Positions 1-10,399 of a stretch of 64,000 bases of DNA are shown piece by piece. The stretch is from Spiroplasma kunkelii CR2-3x (GTDB taxonomy: Bacteria > Bacillota_I > Bacilli_A > Mycoplasmatales > Mycoplasmataceae). The position numbers were made by a program, and so were the translations under genes. The stretch is from assembly GCF_001274875.1 (NCBI RefSeq), contig NZ_CP010899.1, positions 806,001 to 870,000 on the forward strand, in the 5' to 3' direction. The first letter of the stretch is position 1. The number at the start of each line of letters is the position of its first letter. The notes under the pieces are model-generated. The model was not told where the DNA came from, ran no database searches, and saw nothing but the letters and a program-made list of their open reading frames with translations.

Positions 1-294
1 CACAGATGGTTCAACTATGTCTTCTTTTTCTTGTTCTTGTCGACTAAATGATTCTAATGTTTCATTACCAACATAATGATATCCGCGGAGAAAAATAACC
101 CGGTTATCTTTTAATAATGTAATAAATTGATTTGCCTGGTCAGAAGTTACGGTTGGAAAATAAGTATGAATTAAATTTAATAATTCTGCTTTAATAATCC
201 GATTACCATTTTTTGGTAAATATGTTTTAAATAAATATATTTCTAAATCCTTAAGATTTTTTATTTTTTTAATTTTAGTTAAATCAAATTTCAT
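1..294 (-). CDS. Hypothetical protein, 5' part only
   Basis: The reading frame runs 98 codons from an ATG at 292-294 to the window edge without a stop, so the C-terminus lies outside. A strong AGGAGG ribosome site sits just upstream of the ATG, and the gene starts 8 nt after the stop of the helicase gene, so the two are probably co-transcribed. The visible part is Lys-rich (begins MKFDLTKIKKIKNLKDLE) and mixes charged and hydrophobic helices. There is no signal peptide or membrane segment. I do not recognise the family. Given the neighbour, it could be a helicase accessory protein, but that is inference from position alone. Confidence 0.6.
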   Translation of the reverse strand, partial: MKFDLTKIKKIKNLKDLEIYLFKTYLPKNGNRIIKAELLNLIHTYFPTVTSDQANQFITLLKDNRVIFLRGYHYVGNETLESFSRQEQEKEDIVEPSV

Positions 295-302
295 AAGGCC
301 TC

Positions 303-3300
303 CTATTTACCAATAATTTTTTGGACAATCCTATTAATAATATCTGCTTGGTAATTTTTAAATAACCAATTACTATGTAAAATTGCTTCAATTTTTCATC
401 CGCGGTCAACCAAATACTTTTGACGATAAAAATCATATTCTTTTTGTTCAACCCCAATTGGATATGTTAAATCATCACAAATAATGCCTAATACATAATG
501 GTCCTTTTTCTGATCATATACTGTAACATCAATTTGATAAGTTCCTTGCACTGTATATGTTGCAATTTGATAACGTTCATAACCACTTAAGGCTGCTGTT
601 AAAGCAGTTGCAACTTCTGTTGTAAATTGTCGGTTAATTTTAGAAATTTGCTGTTCTTGGTCATAGCTTTTTGCTGTTGTTAACTTTGCTAATACTTTGT
701 TTTCTTGATCTTTACCACGGTTTAATTGTTCAACATATTCCAAATAATATTTAAAGTACCGCGGACCAGGATGTTTTGAATCTTCTGAAATTAATGCTGA
801 TGGAAATGACTTAACAATATAAATTTTTTCTTTAGCCCGCGTAATTGCCACATTTAAGCGATTCTCACCACCTGCTTGCGATAAAGGACCAAAAAATTGT
901 GCAAATTTATTATTTTCATCTCGGGCAAAACCAATTGAAAAAATAATAATATCACGTTCATCACCTTGAATATTTTCAAGATTTTTAACAAATAATCCTT
1001 CATTACGGCCATTATGCATTCGATGTAATTCTTGTTCTAATGCTGGTGTTTTTTCAAATTCATCAGTTAAATATTGTCAAATTAAGTTTTTTTGCACTTC
1101 ATTAAAAGTAACAACTCCTATTGTTTCTTGCTGTTTTCGAATTGTAATAATTTCTTTTAGTAACATAACAATTCGTTTTGCTTCAGGAATATTCCCGCGG
1201 TTTTTTCATACTCCATTGGGAACATCAATTAATTTTAATGGAAAATCTTTTTTTGTCTTATTTGAAATCATAATTAAATTATTATCATAGAAAGCAGCAT
1301 TTGAAAAATTAATTAATTCACTATACTTTGACCGGTAATGGAATCGTAAAATACTAGAATTATATTGCTTACTAGCAAAATCAAGTAAACTCTTATCAGT
1401 TAAGGTTGTTTCAAGGGCTAATAATTCTTCGTTTTGTTCTAATCCATCATAATCAAACCGGGATGAAAAGAAATTTGTTGGTCCTAATTGTTTTTTATCC
1501 CCAGCAATTAAAATTCGTTCTGCCCGATAAATAATTGGAATTGCGCGCTCAACAAAAATTTGTGATGCTTCATCAAAAATTAATTGGTCAAATTCTTGAT
1601 GATTTAATGGTAATAATTGCGAGGCAATATCTGGAGTTACCATAATAACAGGAAATAAAATTTTAATTAATTCATAATTATTTTTAAAAAAATAAGTAAT
1701 TGACCGTTTTGTTTTCTTTCGACATTCTTCAATAATTTTAGGCAATGTTTCAGTATAATTTGCTTTAATAACATCCCGAATTTGTTGATGGTATAAATAA
1801 GTTAAATATTCCGTTGTATTAACCATTGATTGATTGCTTAATTTAGTTAGTTCTTCTCGTCAATTTAAAGTTCCAACTTTTAATAACTCAGCATGTTCTG
1901 ATTGAAAAAAATGAACAAAATAATGTTGATAAATTAATAGCATATCTGCTTCAGTTTTAACAACAGTTCCTAAGTAAGCATATAAGTCATAATTTTTGTC
2001 TTCCCGACGAAGACGATCATTTTGGTCAATCAATTCTAAGCGTTTAACAAAATAATCAATATTTTTAAATTCCCTTGTTAATGCATCAATTAAAGCTGCT
2101 TCCTCAATTTTAAATAAATTAAATTTATTTTCATCAACACTATTAATCGTATAACTAACAATATTATTTTTTAATACATTAAATATTAAAACTAAAAATT
2201 TATGTGGTTTTAAACCTTCTGCTTTTTTTAACATTTTTTTAAATTCTTTTGCTCGAAAACGATGATAAATTTCTGCAAAATGCGGAAAATCATTAAACAA
2301 TGCTAAAAATTTTTGAACTATAATTATATTTTGATACATTCGATAACAATGACGATAATAATCTTCATATTCTAATTCAAAATAATAAAATTGACTTAAT
2401 AATTCAAAATCTAATGATAATGGATGGTCCTTAACATTATTTAAAAATTGTAAATAATCTTGATAAGTATTTTGGCACGCAAAAATTTTATATTTCTTAA
2501 TATTATCAAATAACTGATCCATTTTAGTTAGATACATTGCACTTTCTACTTCTGGATATAATTGATTAATATTATTAATACTATCTAAAATTTTTTGATA
2601 AAAACTCTCTTTTTCTTCTAAGTTAGTAATAATTAAACAATAATTTTGAATTTTTTTCATATTATTATAAACAACTTTAATTGCATCTTGTTTTTCCGCA
2701 CAAAATAGAACACGTTCCCCACGACATAAATTATTAACAATTAAATTACTAATTGTTTGAGATTTTCCTGTTCCAGGTGGTCCTTGAATAATTGTATTTT
2801 TTTCTAATGCTTTCTTAATGGCCACTTTTTGGGAAATATCATAATTGTTAATTGCCATTACTGTTCTTTCATTTAATTCTTCTTGATATCGCAGTTGGTT
2901 TTCTGCTCAATCCTCCTCAATATTATATTCATTTTGAAACATTTGAATAACAGAATGATCAGAAACTTTCTCTAAATCACAATAATCACGATATAATGTT
3001 GTTGATGAAATATTATACATTCCAAGATAACAATCAAAAACTAATCCTAAAATATTAACTTGATAATTATTAATTAAATATTTATCAAAGTTATCAACAA
3101 TATTAGAAGATAATTGCTCATTTTGTTTGTAGTAATTTAAATTGTATAAATAATTTATTTTATCTTCATTTTTAATCTTAAATCCTAATGTTTTTAAATC
3201 AGTAATTGCTTTTTGAAAAATATCATCTGTTAAAGTTAGGGAATCAAAACTAAATTCTGCAACATTATAATTACTATCTTTAATTTGACTTAAGCGAATT

Positions 3301-3965
3301 GCTGAATTTAATAAAATTTCATCATGTTTTGTTGCTAAAACAATTTTATTTTTTGTACGACTAAGTTCATTAAGTGGTCACAATAATAATGGCGCACGAA
3401 AAACTTTTTGTGATTGTGTTAGTCCTTCAATATATGGTCAACCAATATATAATGGATTAATGTTTCGTTCAAAGTAATATAATTTAGCATCTTGTAAAAT
3501 TCGTGTAAATTTATTAAAAATTTTTGTTGTTTCTTCACTAATAATTTTTTCTAATTTTAATAAGCTTTCCTCACTAATTTTTTTTCCTTCTTTCTTAACA
3601 AACAATGTAAAAATAAATTCAAGAATTTTTGAATAATGCAAAATGGGGTACTTATTAAATGCATGTTGCTTTAAGTGTGAAACAAATTCTGCATCATTTT
3701 TACTTTTATTAATAATTCCTCCAACGTAACCACAAATTTCCCTAATTGTTTCTCCAGATAATTTAGTAATAATAAGATTTTCTTTCTTATTAATATTTTT
3801 TCAAACTTTTTCCGGGTTTTGGTTTGATAAAAATAATAAGTCTAAGAAATTAATAATATTTTTACTTTTTGTGTTAATTTTGGTTAAAAAAATGTCTCCC
3901 ACTGATTTATCATTTAATAATCGTTTTTTATACTCACTTAAAATCGTTAAAATTTTTTTTTTCAT
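303..3965 (-). CDS. Superfamily I helicase with C-terminal nuclease-like (MTES_1575/Vsr-type) domain
   Basis: A 1220-aa frame, intact only with TGA read as Trp. The start MKKKILTILSEYKK is preceded by an AGGAAGAG ribosome site. Seen motifs: Walker A GPPGTGKS at about residues 395-402, Walker B DEAS at 798-801, AGDKKQLGP at about 821-829, QGDERD at about 1000 and NRLNVAITRAKE at about 1035-1046. These are the UvrD/Upf1-like SF1 series. The last 90 residues (IDV near 1146, CDD at 1163-1165, then a GW...W pattern) resemble the PD-(D/E)xK nuclease domain found at the C-terminus of DUF4011-type helicases. The position expected to hold the catalytic Glu is Ile (LGIICDD), so nuclease activity is doubtful. 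Such helicase-nuclease fusions occur in defence islands. A defence role is inferred, not shown; a repair role is possible. Confidence 0.85.
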
Positions 3966-4172
3966 AGCCTTTCTCTTCCTATTAATTTTACTTAATATTA
4001 GCACATTTGTTAAAAGTTGTAAATTATTGTAGAAAGGCAAATGTCTTAAAAATAAAATTTTATGAAATAAATTTAGTTAAAAACTACAATAATTTTCAAA
4101 AATAGTATATGATTGAAGTAGTGTATGACTAATTTATTTAGTAGATAACATTACATTGATGAGGATAATAGT

Positions 4173-4697
4173 ATGAACGCTATTAATCAATTATTAAATA
4201 CATTAGAAAATTACGGCAGTATTACGGGAACTAATATTGTTAAAATTCAAACATTACAAAAAAATTATACCATTAAAGATAATTGTTATTTAGTTCAAAA
4301 GAAACAAAATTCAAATGAATATGCCTTTTTTGCTAACGCGAAAATATTACCTTGATGAAATTATGAATATGATAATGATCAAAACTTAAAAATTATGAAA
4401 AATAACAAGGAAATTATTGAAACAATTCCGAAAGAAAGATATTTATCATTCAAAAATGAAAAAGATGCAATAACTAGTAGTCAAATAGTAATTCCGTTAC
4501 CGTTAGCAAAACCATTATCAGTAAATGAACTAATTAATGATTATGCTTCAGAACATATTATTAGAACTTTTATTACTGCTTCAGTTCCATTAGAAATTGC
4601 TGAAAAAATTACAATAAAAAATACTGAAGCAATTAAAAATAACAGTGAAAATGAACAAATTTGAAGTTTTTCACAACATATTAATGAAGCAAAATAA
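4173..4697 (+). CDS. Hypothetical 174-aa protein
   Basis: ATG at 4173 follows GATGAGGAT, a fair ribosome site. The frame contains three in-frame TGA codons read as Trp, two of them adjacent (P-W-W-N), and ends TAA inside a terminator stem. The product is soluble, acidic to neutral and predicted mostly mixed alpha/beta. There is no signal peptide and no membrane segment. I recognise no family. It is transcribed convergently with the proline-rich gene at 4769-5368. Both lie in a lineage-specific block between the helicase gene and a decayed transposase, so a role in host interaction or a mobile-element origin is possible but unsupported. Confidence 0.65.
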
Positions 4698-4730
4698 AAT
4701 GATATTAGAATTAATGCTAATATCATTTTA
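4695..4730. terminator. Bidirectional hairpin terminator
   Basis: A perfect 14-bp inverted repeat (arm TAAAATGATATTAG, 8-nt loop) with A and T runs on both sides. It overlaps the TAA stop of the upstream plus-strand gene and lies between two convergent genes, so it can end transcription from both. Confidence 0.8.
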
Positions 4731-4768
4731 TTGTCATTGTTTTTAAACAATCTATTTGTTATTGAACT

Positions 4769-5368
4769 TTATTTATCTAATTCAGATTCTTGTTCGTGTT
4801 GATTTGTTTGTTGTTGATCCAAATTATTTAATTGCTCATTAATTGATTTTAATTGCGCTTTATTTAAATCTGTTAAATTTGGTTTTAGAGCAATTGGTGG
4901 TTTTCCTTGCCCATTAATGCCTTTTACTTGTGGTTCTTTTGAATCTACTTTTCGTAAATTATTTTTCATTTTCATAATTTCTTGTTGAAAAAGACTTGGT
5001 GGCGATGGTGGCGCTTCTTTTGGTTTTTGAATTTTATATCGCATTCCATCAACTTTTGTTCGTCGTTCCACACCATAACTTTCTGTACTCCCTGGGATTG
5101 GTGGCGCTGGACGATGTGGTTTTAATGGTTGCAAATTTTCATAAATTGGTTCATTATCTTTTGTGATAATTTCTTTTAAAACTTCCCGATATTGGTTATC
5201 TTTAAGATGATTTCCAATTGTTTCACTCATTGCAGTAGCAAATTCTGATGAAACTTGTGCTGCTTCTTTACTACTAAAACCAAGTTTTTTCAAAAATGAA
5301 TTAAATGACTTTTTAACTGATTTATAAGATGATTTTAATGTATTTTTTGCTTTTGAAGTAATTCCCAT
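4769..5368 (-). CDS. Proline-rich cytoplasmic protein with SH3-ligand-like and EPIY-type motifs
   Basis: A 199-aa frame with no internal TGA; ribosome site AAGGAAG upstream of the ATG. Residues 1-75 are a basic amphipathic helical region (MGITSKAKNTLKSSYKSVKK). From about residue 70 it becomes Pro-rich: NEPIYENLQPLKPHRPAPPI contains an EPIY core and an R-x-x-P-x-x-P class I SH3-ligand pattern, followed by EAPPSPPSLF. The C-terminal 50 residues are Gln/Asn-rich and probably disordered. No signal peptide or membrane helix is visible. I recognise no family. The motifs resemble host-signalling mimics of bacterial effectors, but secretion is not evident from the sequence. It could also be a cytoskeletal or scaffold protein. 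Confidence 0.7.
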   Translation of the reverse strand: MGITSKAKNTLKSSYKSVKKSFNSFLKKLGFSSKEAAQVSSEFATAMSETIGNHLKDNQYREVLKEIITKDNEPIYENLQPLKPHRPAPPIPGSTESYGVERRTKVDGMRYKIQKPKEAPPSPPSLFQQEIMKMKNNLRKVDSKEPQVKGINGQGKPPIALKPNLTDLNKAQLKSINEQLNNLDQQQTNQHEQESELDK

Positions 5369-5589
5369 TTTATTTACTTCCTTTTTTTAGTTTTTAATTG
5401 GTTATGTTTTATAAACAATTAAAGTAATTTATTTTAAAAATATTATTAATATTTTTAAAACCATGTACTATATTAAAATTAACATATTTAATTAAATTTA
5501 GCAAGGATTATTTTTAAATAAGCAAATAATAATTTAATAAAAATAAAATTATATAAGATTTAATTCTCATATCATTTTTAAGATTGACA

Positions 5590-6188
5590 ATTAATCATAA
5601 GATAAAATTATTTGATTTCCAAATGGTAACCACATTGTGCCACCAATTCAAGTTCCAAAACTACAACCATATTGATATAACAATAATTGTAAATATCATG
5701 TTCAATCTTTCCCTATATAATATGTGAAACCAACTTTTTGCTTAATTTCAATCCCAGTGATACTGCTTACTTTCTAATATTTATTAAAAAAATAGAAATT
5801 AGCATATTCTTTAACATCCTTTAACGTTGTCGCATGCTTATATTGAAAATTATAATGGTGGTTAACCTATTATGCATTAAAAAGTTGTAAAAATTTTTAT
5901 CATAATATCTTGTATTGCCTCAACTAGCTGAAGTGGTTTTTGTGTATGGTGTTCGAATCTTATTAAATTATGTTGGATCTTGTTTTCCTGTTTTTATTGT
6001 AATAATTTTAAAATTTTCAGTTGTATTATAAGTTTTAATTGTCAATGTCACATCAGATTTTTCCACATTAAAATAATAGACATATTTATTTTCTCACGGT
6101 AAATTAGCTTGTGCTAAATTTGTTCCTAAAAAAGCCCACTAGTACTGTTTAATAAAGCTATTGTTAAAAAACTTAATCATCTTGTCAT
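5590..6188 (-). pseudogene. Decayed secreted protein gene
   Basis: An ATG at 6186-6188 with a GAGGTGA ribosome site opens MTRWLSFLTIALLNSTSG, a clear signal peptide start. A TAG then interrupts it at the expected cleavage region. A second frame carries on with AQANLPWENKYVYYFNVEKS and a beta-rich segment, and further stops and shifts follow to about 5590. It was once a secreted or surface protein of about 190 residues. I do not recognise the family. The fragment has the signal-peptide style of the surface proteins common in Spiroplasma. Confidence 0.55.
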
Positions 6189-6389
6189 CTTATTTTCACC
6201 TCACAATTAAGTTAAACATCTAATTGAAAAGATTAATATGAGTTTTTTCATAGTTTTTTTAAGCAATAAGGTACATACCTATGGTTGTATTATAACATAT
6301 AAAAATATTTAAAGTTTACTTTAAAACTAATACATCTTTACTTTTATTCATTGTTATAAATAATTATATTTTTTCATATTTTTAAAAGT

Positions 6390-6768
6390 TGCTTTAATTG
6401 TTCTTTTTTTCTCTGCAGTATTAACAGAAAAAAATTTTGGTCTTTTGTAGCAAGATGACCAACATCTTTAATTTTATTAGTTTTAATTACCACAGTAATA
6501 ATCATATCATCATGATAATGGTTTAAGAAGAATTTATATTGACCTCAAATGGTTTCTTCCGTTACTTGATTTTGAACCATTAAATTTCCTTCAGCAACAT
6601 TTTCTCCTTCATCATTTAAAATAAAAATTATTTTCGCACGAATATAACTTTTTTTGAACTCCAAAATATATCATTCCTAAAATAATCATTGCAATAAGCG
6701 ATGAAATTGAAATAAAAGCTTCTCAAATAATTTGCTAAGAATTTTTAAATATTTTCAAAAATAACCAT
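6390..6768 (-). pseudogene. Decayed membrane-anchored protein gene
   Basis: Reading from an ATG at 6766-6768, a TAA occurs at codon 7. The frame nevertheless continues with a hydrophobic helix (ISISSLIAMIILGMIYFGVQ) and then, after a frameshift, a soluble beta-rich part (SYIRAKIIFILNDEGENVAE and onward). Two lesions make an intact product impossible. The original was a single-pass protein of about 130 residues. It lies next to the decayed secreted gene in the same orientation, so the pair may have been one operon of surface proteins. Family unknown. Confidence 0.5.
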
Positions 6769-6975
6769 TAATTTTCCTCACTTCTTAAATAATTAAGATA
6801 ATAAGTTAATACTATTTTTATCTTATAATACTTTCTAAAAAAATAATGGTACTCTAATTTTATTTTTTAAGATTATTTTTTAATAATTTAAGTTTTAAAT
6901 ACTTTTTCATGTTAATTAAAAAAAATAAGTAGTAAAATATAAATACTACTTATTTCATCGTTTTGATTTATTAAT

Positions 6976-7959
6976 TCATTTTGTGATTTTAAAAAAATCT
7001 AAAACTTTACTGCAAAAAGAAGAAAAACCTTTTTTAGTTGAATAATTTGTTTGATAATAATTTGGTAAATTAATATTTTCTTTTATTTGATTTGCTTCTA
7101 AGTCATGTAAAAATTGTTTTTTACTAAACTTTCGTTCGGATTTTTCTTTTTGTGAATTTTTACTTAAAGGCTTATTAACTTCTAATTTCTGCTTAAAAAT
7201 TTCAGTTTCATCCGTTTGTTCTTGTATTTGACTTAAAACATTTGGTTTTTTACTTGGATCAATAATATTTGCATCAGAAGAACCGCGTCTACGATTAGCG
7301 ATTATCATATGATCTTTTGTTATATCATTAGAAATATTTTCTTCAATTGCTTTCTTTTTACTAATATTTCCACTCTTACGAGAAATAGTTTGCTGTTTTA
7401 GTTTTCCAGCAAGACTTGTTTCAGAAATTGATGTTTCTTTTCGCTCTAATTTTAGTTCTTGCATCACATATATCCCTTTTACTGGATCATAAACAATAAT
7501 TGCTGGTTGTTTTTCATTATTATTTTCATCAAACAAATCAATTACCGGACGATTATCGTTTTCTTTTTTAATACCTATCTTATTTTGCTTTGCTAAATAT
7601 TGCGGTGAAAAACGATCAATTGGTAACACTTTTTCACTTTTAATATTAGCAGTATGTAAATTATATTGTTTTGTTAATTCTTTATTTGTTGTATTAACTG
7701 TTTTAAAAATATTATCATATTTTTCCAGACTAAAGTTATAAATTCCACCACGTTTAGCTTGTTCACGACAAACTTTTGCTGCTTTCATTTCTTTATCACG
7801 ACGAGCATAATATTCGGTAATCATTTTATTTGCTGGTTCAACCTTACCTGTATTACTATGACGAATTAACTTTTCTAATGTGTAAGAATTTATTTTTTTA
7901 TTTAATAATTGATTTTCTTTTTGATTTAAGTTTTTATCTTTTGTTTTTTCAATAGCCAT
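6976..7959 (-). CDS. Lysine-rich hypothetical protein, 327 aa
   Basis: Intact frame with a GGAG ribosome site (AAGGAGAAAATATG). The product is very hydrophilic: Lys, Glu and Asn rich, with long stretches predicted disordered. The C-terminus is a short amphipathic helix ending KGFSSFCSKVLDFFKITK. There is no signal peptide or membrane helix. Residues around 230 read NRRRGSSDAN, a basic-Ser pattern like eukaryotic basophilic kinase sites. The basic character and short C-terminal helix recall the basic region of the proline-rich gene at 4769-5368. I recognise no family. It may be a lineage-specific effector or scaffold; that is inference only. Confidence 0.65.
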   Translation of the reverse strand: MAIEKTKDKNLNQKENQLLNKKINSYTLEKLIRHSNTGKVEPANKMITEYYARRDKEMKAAKVCREQAKRGGIYNFSLEKYDNIFKTVNTTNKELTKQYNLHTANIKSEKVLPIDRFSPQYLAKQNKIGIKKENDNRPVIDLFDENNNEKQPAIIVYDPVKGIYVMQELKLERKETSISETSLAGKLKQQTISRKSGNISKKKAIEENISNDITKDHMIIANRRRGSSDANIIDPSKKPNVLSQIQEQTDETEIFKQKLEVNKPLSKNSQKEKSERKFSKKQFLHDLEANQIKENINLPNYYQTNYSTKKGFSSFCSKVLDFFKITK

Positions 7960-8362
7960 ATTTTCTCCTTATAGTCCTGTTTATTATATCAAATTTTATA
8001 AGTATTAAATTATAATAATTTCAAAAATCCATTATTAATTTAACAAACATTAGTAAATCTTGTTCATTAACTTCATATTTTGAAATCTAAGATACCTATT
8101 ATTATATTGAATAATAATAACAAAAAAGCACCCTCGTGCCTTTAACAACTTAATTGCTAAATATAATATTTCCTGTAGTATATATTATTTTGAGGTTTTT
8201 AATAAAATTAAGTAATTAGAAACAAATTAAGTTTCGCTTATAACTAAATGATAACAAAGTTTATAAAAAATTCAACCTTTTTTAAAAAATATAATTTTTA
8301 ATTATGAATTTCCCTATACTAAAAAGTACTTTTTAAAGTTATTACTAATTTTAAAAATTTTT
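7960..8362. other. Intergenic stretch
   Basis: About 400 bases of AT-rich sequence between the Lys-rich gene and the transposase relic. Apart from the hairpin at 8122-8144 I see no conserved coding, repeat or RNA structure in it. Confidence 0.5.
8122..8144 (-). terminator. Probable terminator hairpin
   Basis: On the minus strand the sequence reads GGCACGAGGGTGC followed by six T. The stem is short but GC-rich for this genome. It lies downstream of the transposase relic and would stop transcription leaving it. Confidence 0.5.
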
Positions 8363-9511
8363 TTATAAAGATAAAAATTGGTTTTGTCTTTGATTTAAAT
8401 TAAAAATATTAAATTTAATTTTTTCTTTATTTTTATCAGTTTTATTAATTTTAATTTCATTAATTTTGATATTAAGTCTTAACATTGAAGAAATTAACAT
8501 ATTATTAAATATTTCTTTACAATATATTTTTGCCCCTCGTCCTTTAACAGTCTTAATATAATGTGAAACATCACCCTCAATATGACAACCAATATTATAT
8601 TCTAATGCTTGATTTTCAATGCCATCTTTATTATTTTTAATTAATTCAATAGTTTCTAATAAAAATTTCTTTTTGTTGTCAATAACATAGGGAAAATTCT
8701 AATAATACTACATAATTTCCAGTAAAAAAATATATTTTTGCTAATTTATATTTTAGTCTATTAATTTTGTTTTTATTTCGATATTAAAATAAATCCTTAA
8801 ATCTTTATGATATGGTGTTATTTTTATATTTTATTTTTATTGCGTTGTAAATTTTTTTAATTTGTTTTTCACCATCACTTAATACTAATATTTTAGTATT
8901 TTCATTAATATCATAAGTATTAATTAGTTTAAAAATTTTGTCAATAAAATTATTAAAACTAGATTTTTCATTTTTAGAACTTTTATCCATCATTTGAAAA
9001 ACACCCTTTTTATTTTTAATTACTTTTCTTGTTTTAGTTGATTTTTATTCATCAATTCCAATATGCATAGTTGAAAAAAATATTTTTTTCAACTTTTTTT
9101 TATTTTCTCGAATAGGAACAAAAGCTCCGTCAATTTGAATATACAAAACATTATTTGGAATTTTAATTTTATTGTTATTTTTATTGATAATATAGTCAAT
9201 TTTTTATAAATTAGCATTCTTAAAAATATTAGATGTTGTATACAAAATATCTTTATATCTTTTTCCATAACCTAAAAAAGAGAGATATTTATCTATTAAA
9301 TTCTTTTCAACTCTTTTATATTTTTTTAAACCTAATTACTCATCTAAAGGAAAACGATTTATATATTTTTTATTTTCTTCATCATATTTAACATATCTTC
9401 GTCTTTTTGAACGAACATTACTAAATTCTGTTTGAATTGTTTTTGGTAATTTTTATACCACCCTATATCATTGTAATATTTTCCTTTGTTGATATAATTT
9501 AAATATCTCAT
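8363..9511 (-). pseudogene. Decayed Mbov_0401/UPF0236-type transposase-like gene
   Basis: Reading from an ATG near 9511 to a TAA at 8363-8365, conserved blocks appear in order but in several frames: RSKRRRYVKYDEENKKYINR, LGYGKRYKDILYTTSNIF, YIQIDGAFVPIRENKKK, MHIGIDE, LVLSDGEKQIKKIY and GIENQALEYNIGCHIEGDVS. The 'Y-I-x-I-D-G' and 'LSDG' blocks and the Glu/His-rich end match the UPF0236 transposase-like family, annotated in mollicute integrative elements as Mbov_0401. At least three in-frame ochre codons (D-E-*-K, D-E-*-L, N-L-*-K) and frameshifts inactivate it. A related fragment lies at 36060-36740. Confidence 0.65.
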
Positions 9512-9722
9512 TATCTCTTTAAATTAAGAAGTTATTAATTTATTTTATTGTTTCTAATATTTTATTTTCTTTATAATTTTCTAACAAATTATGTTTTAAC
9601 TCCATCTTCTTATTATTTCCTATCTTTAAAAAACATTTTTAATATGACATTAATAATATTTAATTTGATATTTGATAAGTTTATTTATCTTATCATAAAT
9701 TTAAAAGTAAGGATATTTAAAA

Positions 9723-9862
9723 ATACAATATTTTACTAAAATTAATAACAAAAAACGAATTACTAGTTATGAACATTTAAATAAAAAATATGATTTAAAT
9801 TTTAGTGACTATAATTTTGGTTTTGACTGAGAAGTATTTAAAGACTTTGTTGGTAATAGTTA
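9723..9862 (+). pseudogene. N-terminal fragment A of the invertible cassette gene (left arm)
   Basis: Encodes KINNKKRITSYEHLNKKYDL and onward to FVGNSY, identical in layout to the N-terminus of the gene at 26386-26891. Here the start codon is ATA instead of ATG and the ribosome site is GGAT instead of GGAG. The C-terminal part is not joined to it: after codon TAT at about 9863 the sequence switches to the C-terminal domain in reverse orientation. Confidence 0.6.
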
Positions 9863-10240
9863 TCCCTTACCAACTTTACCCATAATTTTATTACCATTGG
9901 TATAACCGGCAAAAGCAATACGAACACCACTAGGAAAAACAATTTCTCCACCTTTTTTAACATTTTTAGGTCAAATAATACCATTTTCATTGTTTGGTCC
10001 TAAATCAATACTATATTTATCATATAAGTAATTACATACATTAATTGTATCTCCAAAAGTAGTGTCCTCATGTGTATTAGCATATCTTCGTAAAATATTA
10101 GATGAAGCATCATTAAAATTACAAGCATAAAATAATTTTTCTGCTATATGATTTCATGTTTTATTAGTACCACGACCCGCAGAAGAAAACTTAAAAAAAC
10201 TTGGTGAAGTAAAATAACGGGCATAATGTTCAGTGTTCAT
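9860..10240 (-). CDS. Cassette C-terminal domain, left arm (126-aa open frame)
   Basis: From ATG at 10240 (MNTEHYARYFTSPSFFKFSS) the frame is open to a TAA at 9860-9862, with two in-frame TGA-Trp codons. The same domain (RYFTSPSF...GRGTNKTWNHIAEKLF...GVRIAFAGY...GKVGKG) is the C-terminal part of the gene at 26386-26891. Here it is fused in reverse to the flank carrying N-terminus B (10220-10325), but that N-terminus is in another frame. The T tract in the domain is 7 long here, which keeps the frame open, against 9 in the right arm. No signal peptide is visible in this form. I do not recognise the fold. Whether the 126-aa form is translated is uncertain, because no good ribosome site precedes ATG 10240. 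Confidence 0.5.
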
Positions 10241-10325
10241 CTTTAATATCATTTGCCGTTACTGGATAAGCTCGTATCATTAATTCTTGTAATTTATTAA
10301 TAATTTTTTTATTTAATTTTTTCAT
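10190..10325 (-). pseudogene. N-terminal fragment B of the cassette gene (left arm)
   Basis: ATG at 10323-10325 with an AGAAAGGA ribosome site opens MKKLNKKIINKLQELMIRAY and runs on as PVTANDIKDEHWTLC. It then enters the cassette C-terminal domain out of frame and stops. The same N-terminus occurs in the right arm at 26287-26388. It has a better start region than fragment A, so the cassette may once have been expressed from here. Confidence 0.5.
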
Positions 10326-10399
10326 CAAATATTTTCCTTTCTGTAAAAAACATAGTATTCTTTTATTGGTTAATATTTTGATATTTAGTAGATAATTTA

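Noticed and set aside
9548-9739. 63-codon Phe/Leu/Ile-rich frame
   Set aside because: Low-complexity AT sequence without a ribosome site; it overlaps the repeat edge.
9860-10240. Ribosome-inactivating or ADP-ribosylating toxin
   Set aside because: Spiroplasma toxins were considered for the cassette domain, but the expected catalytic residues and signal peptide are not seen.
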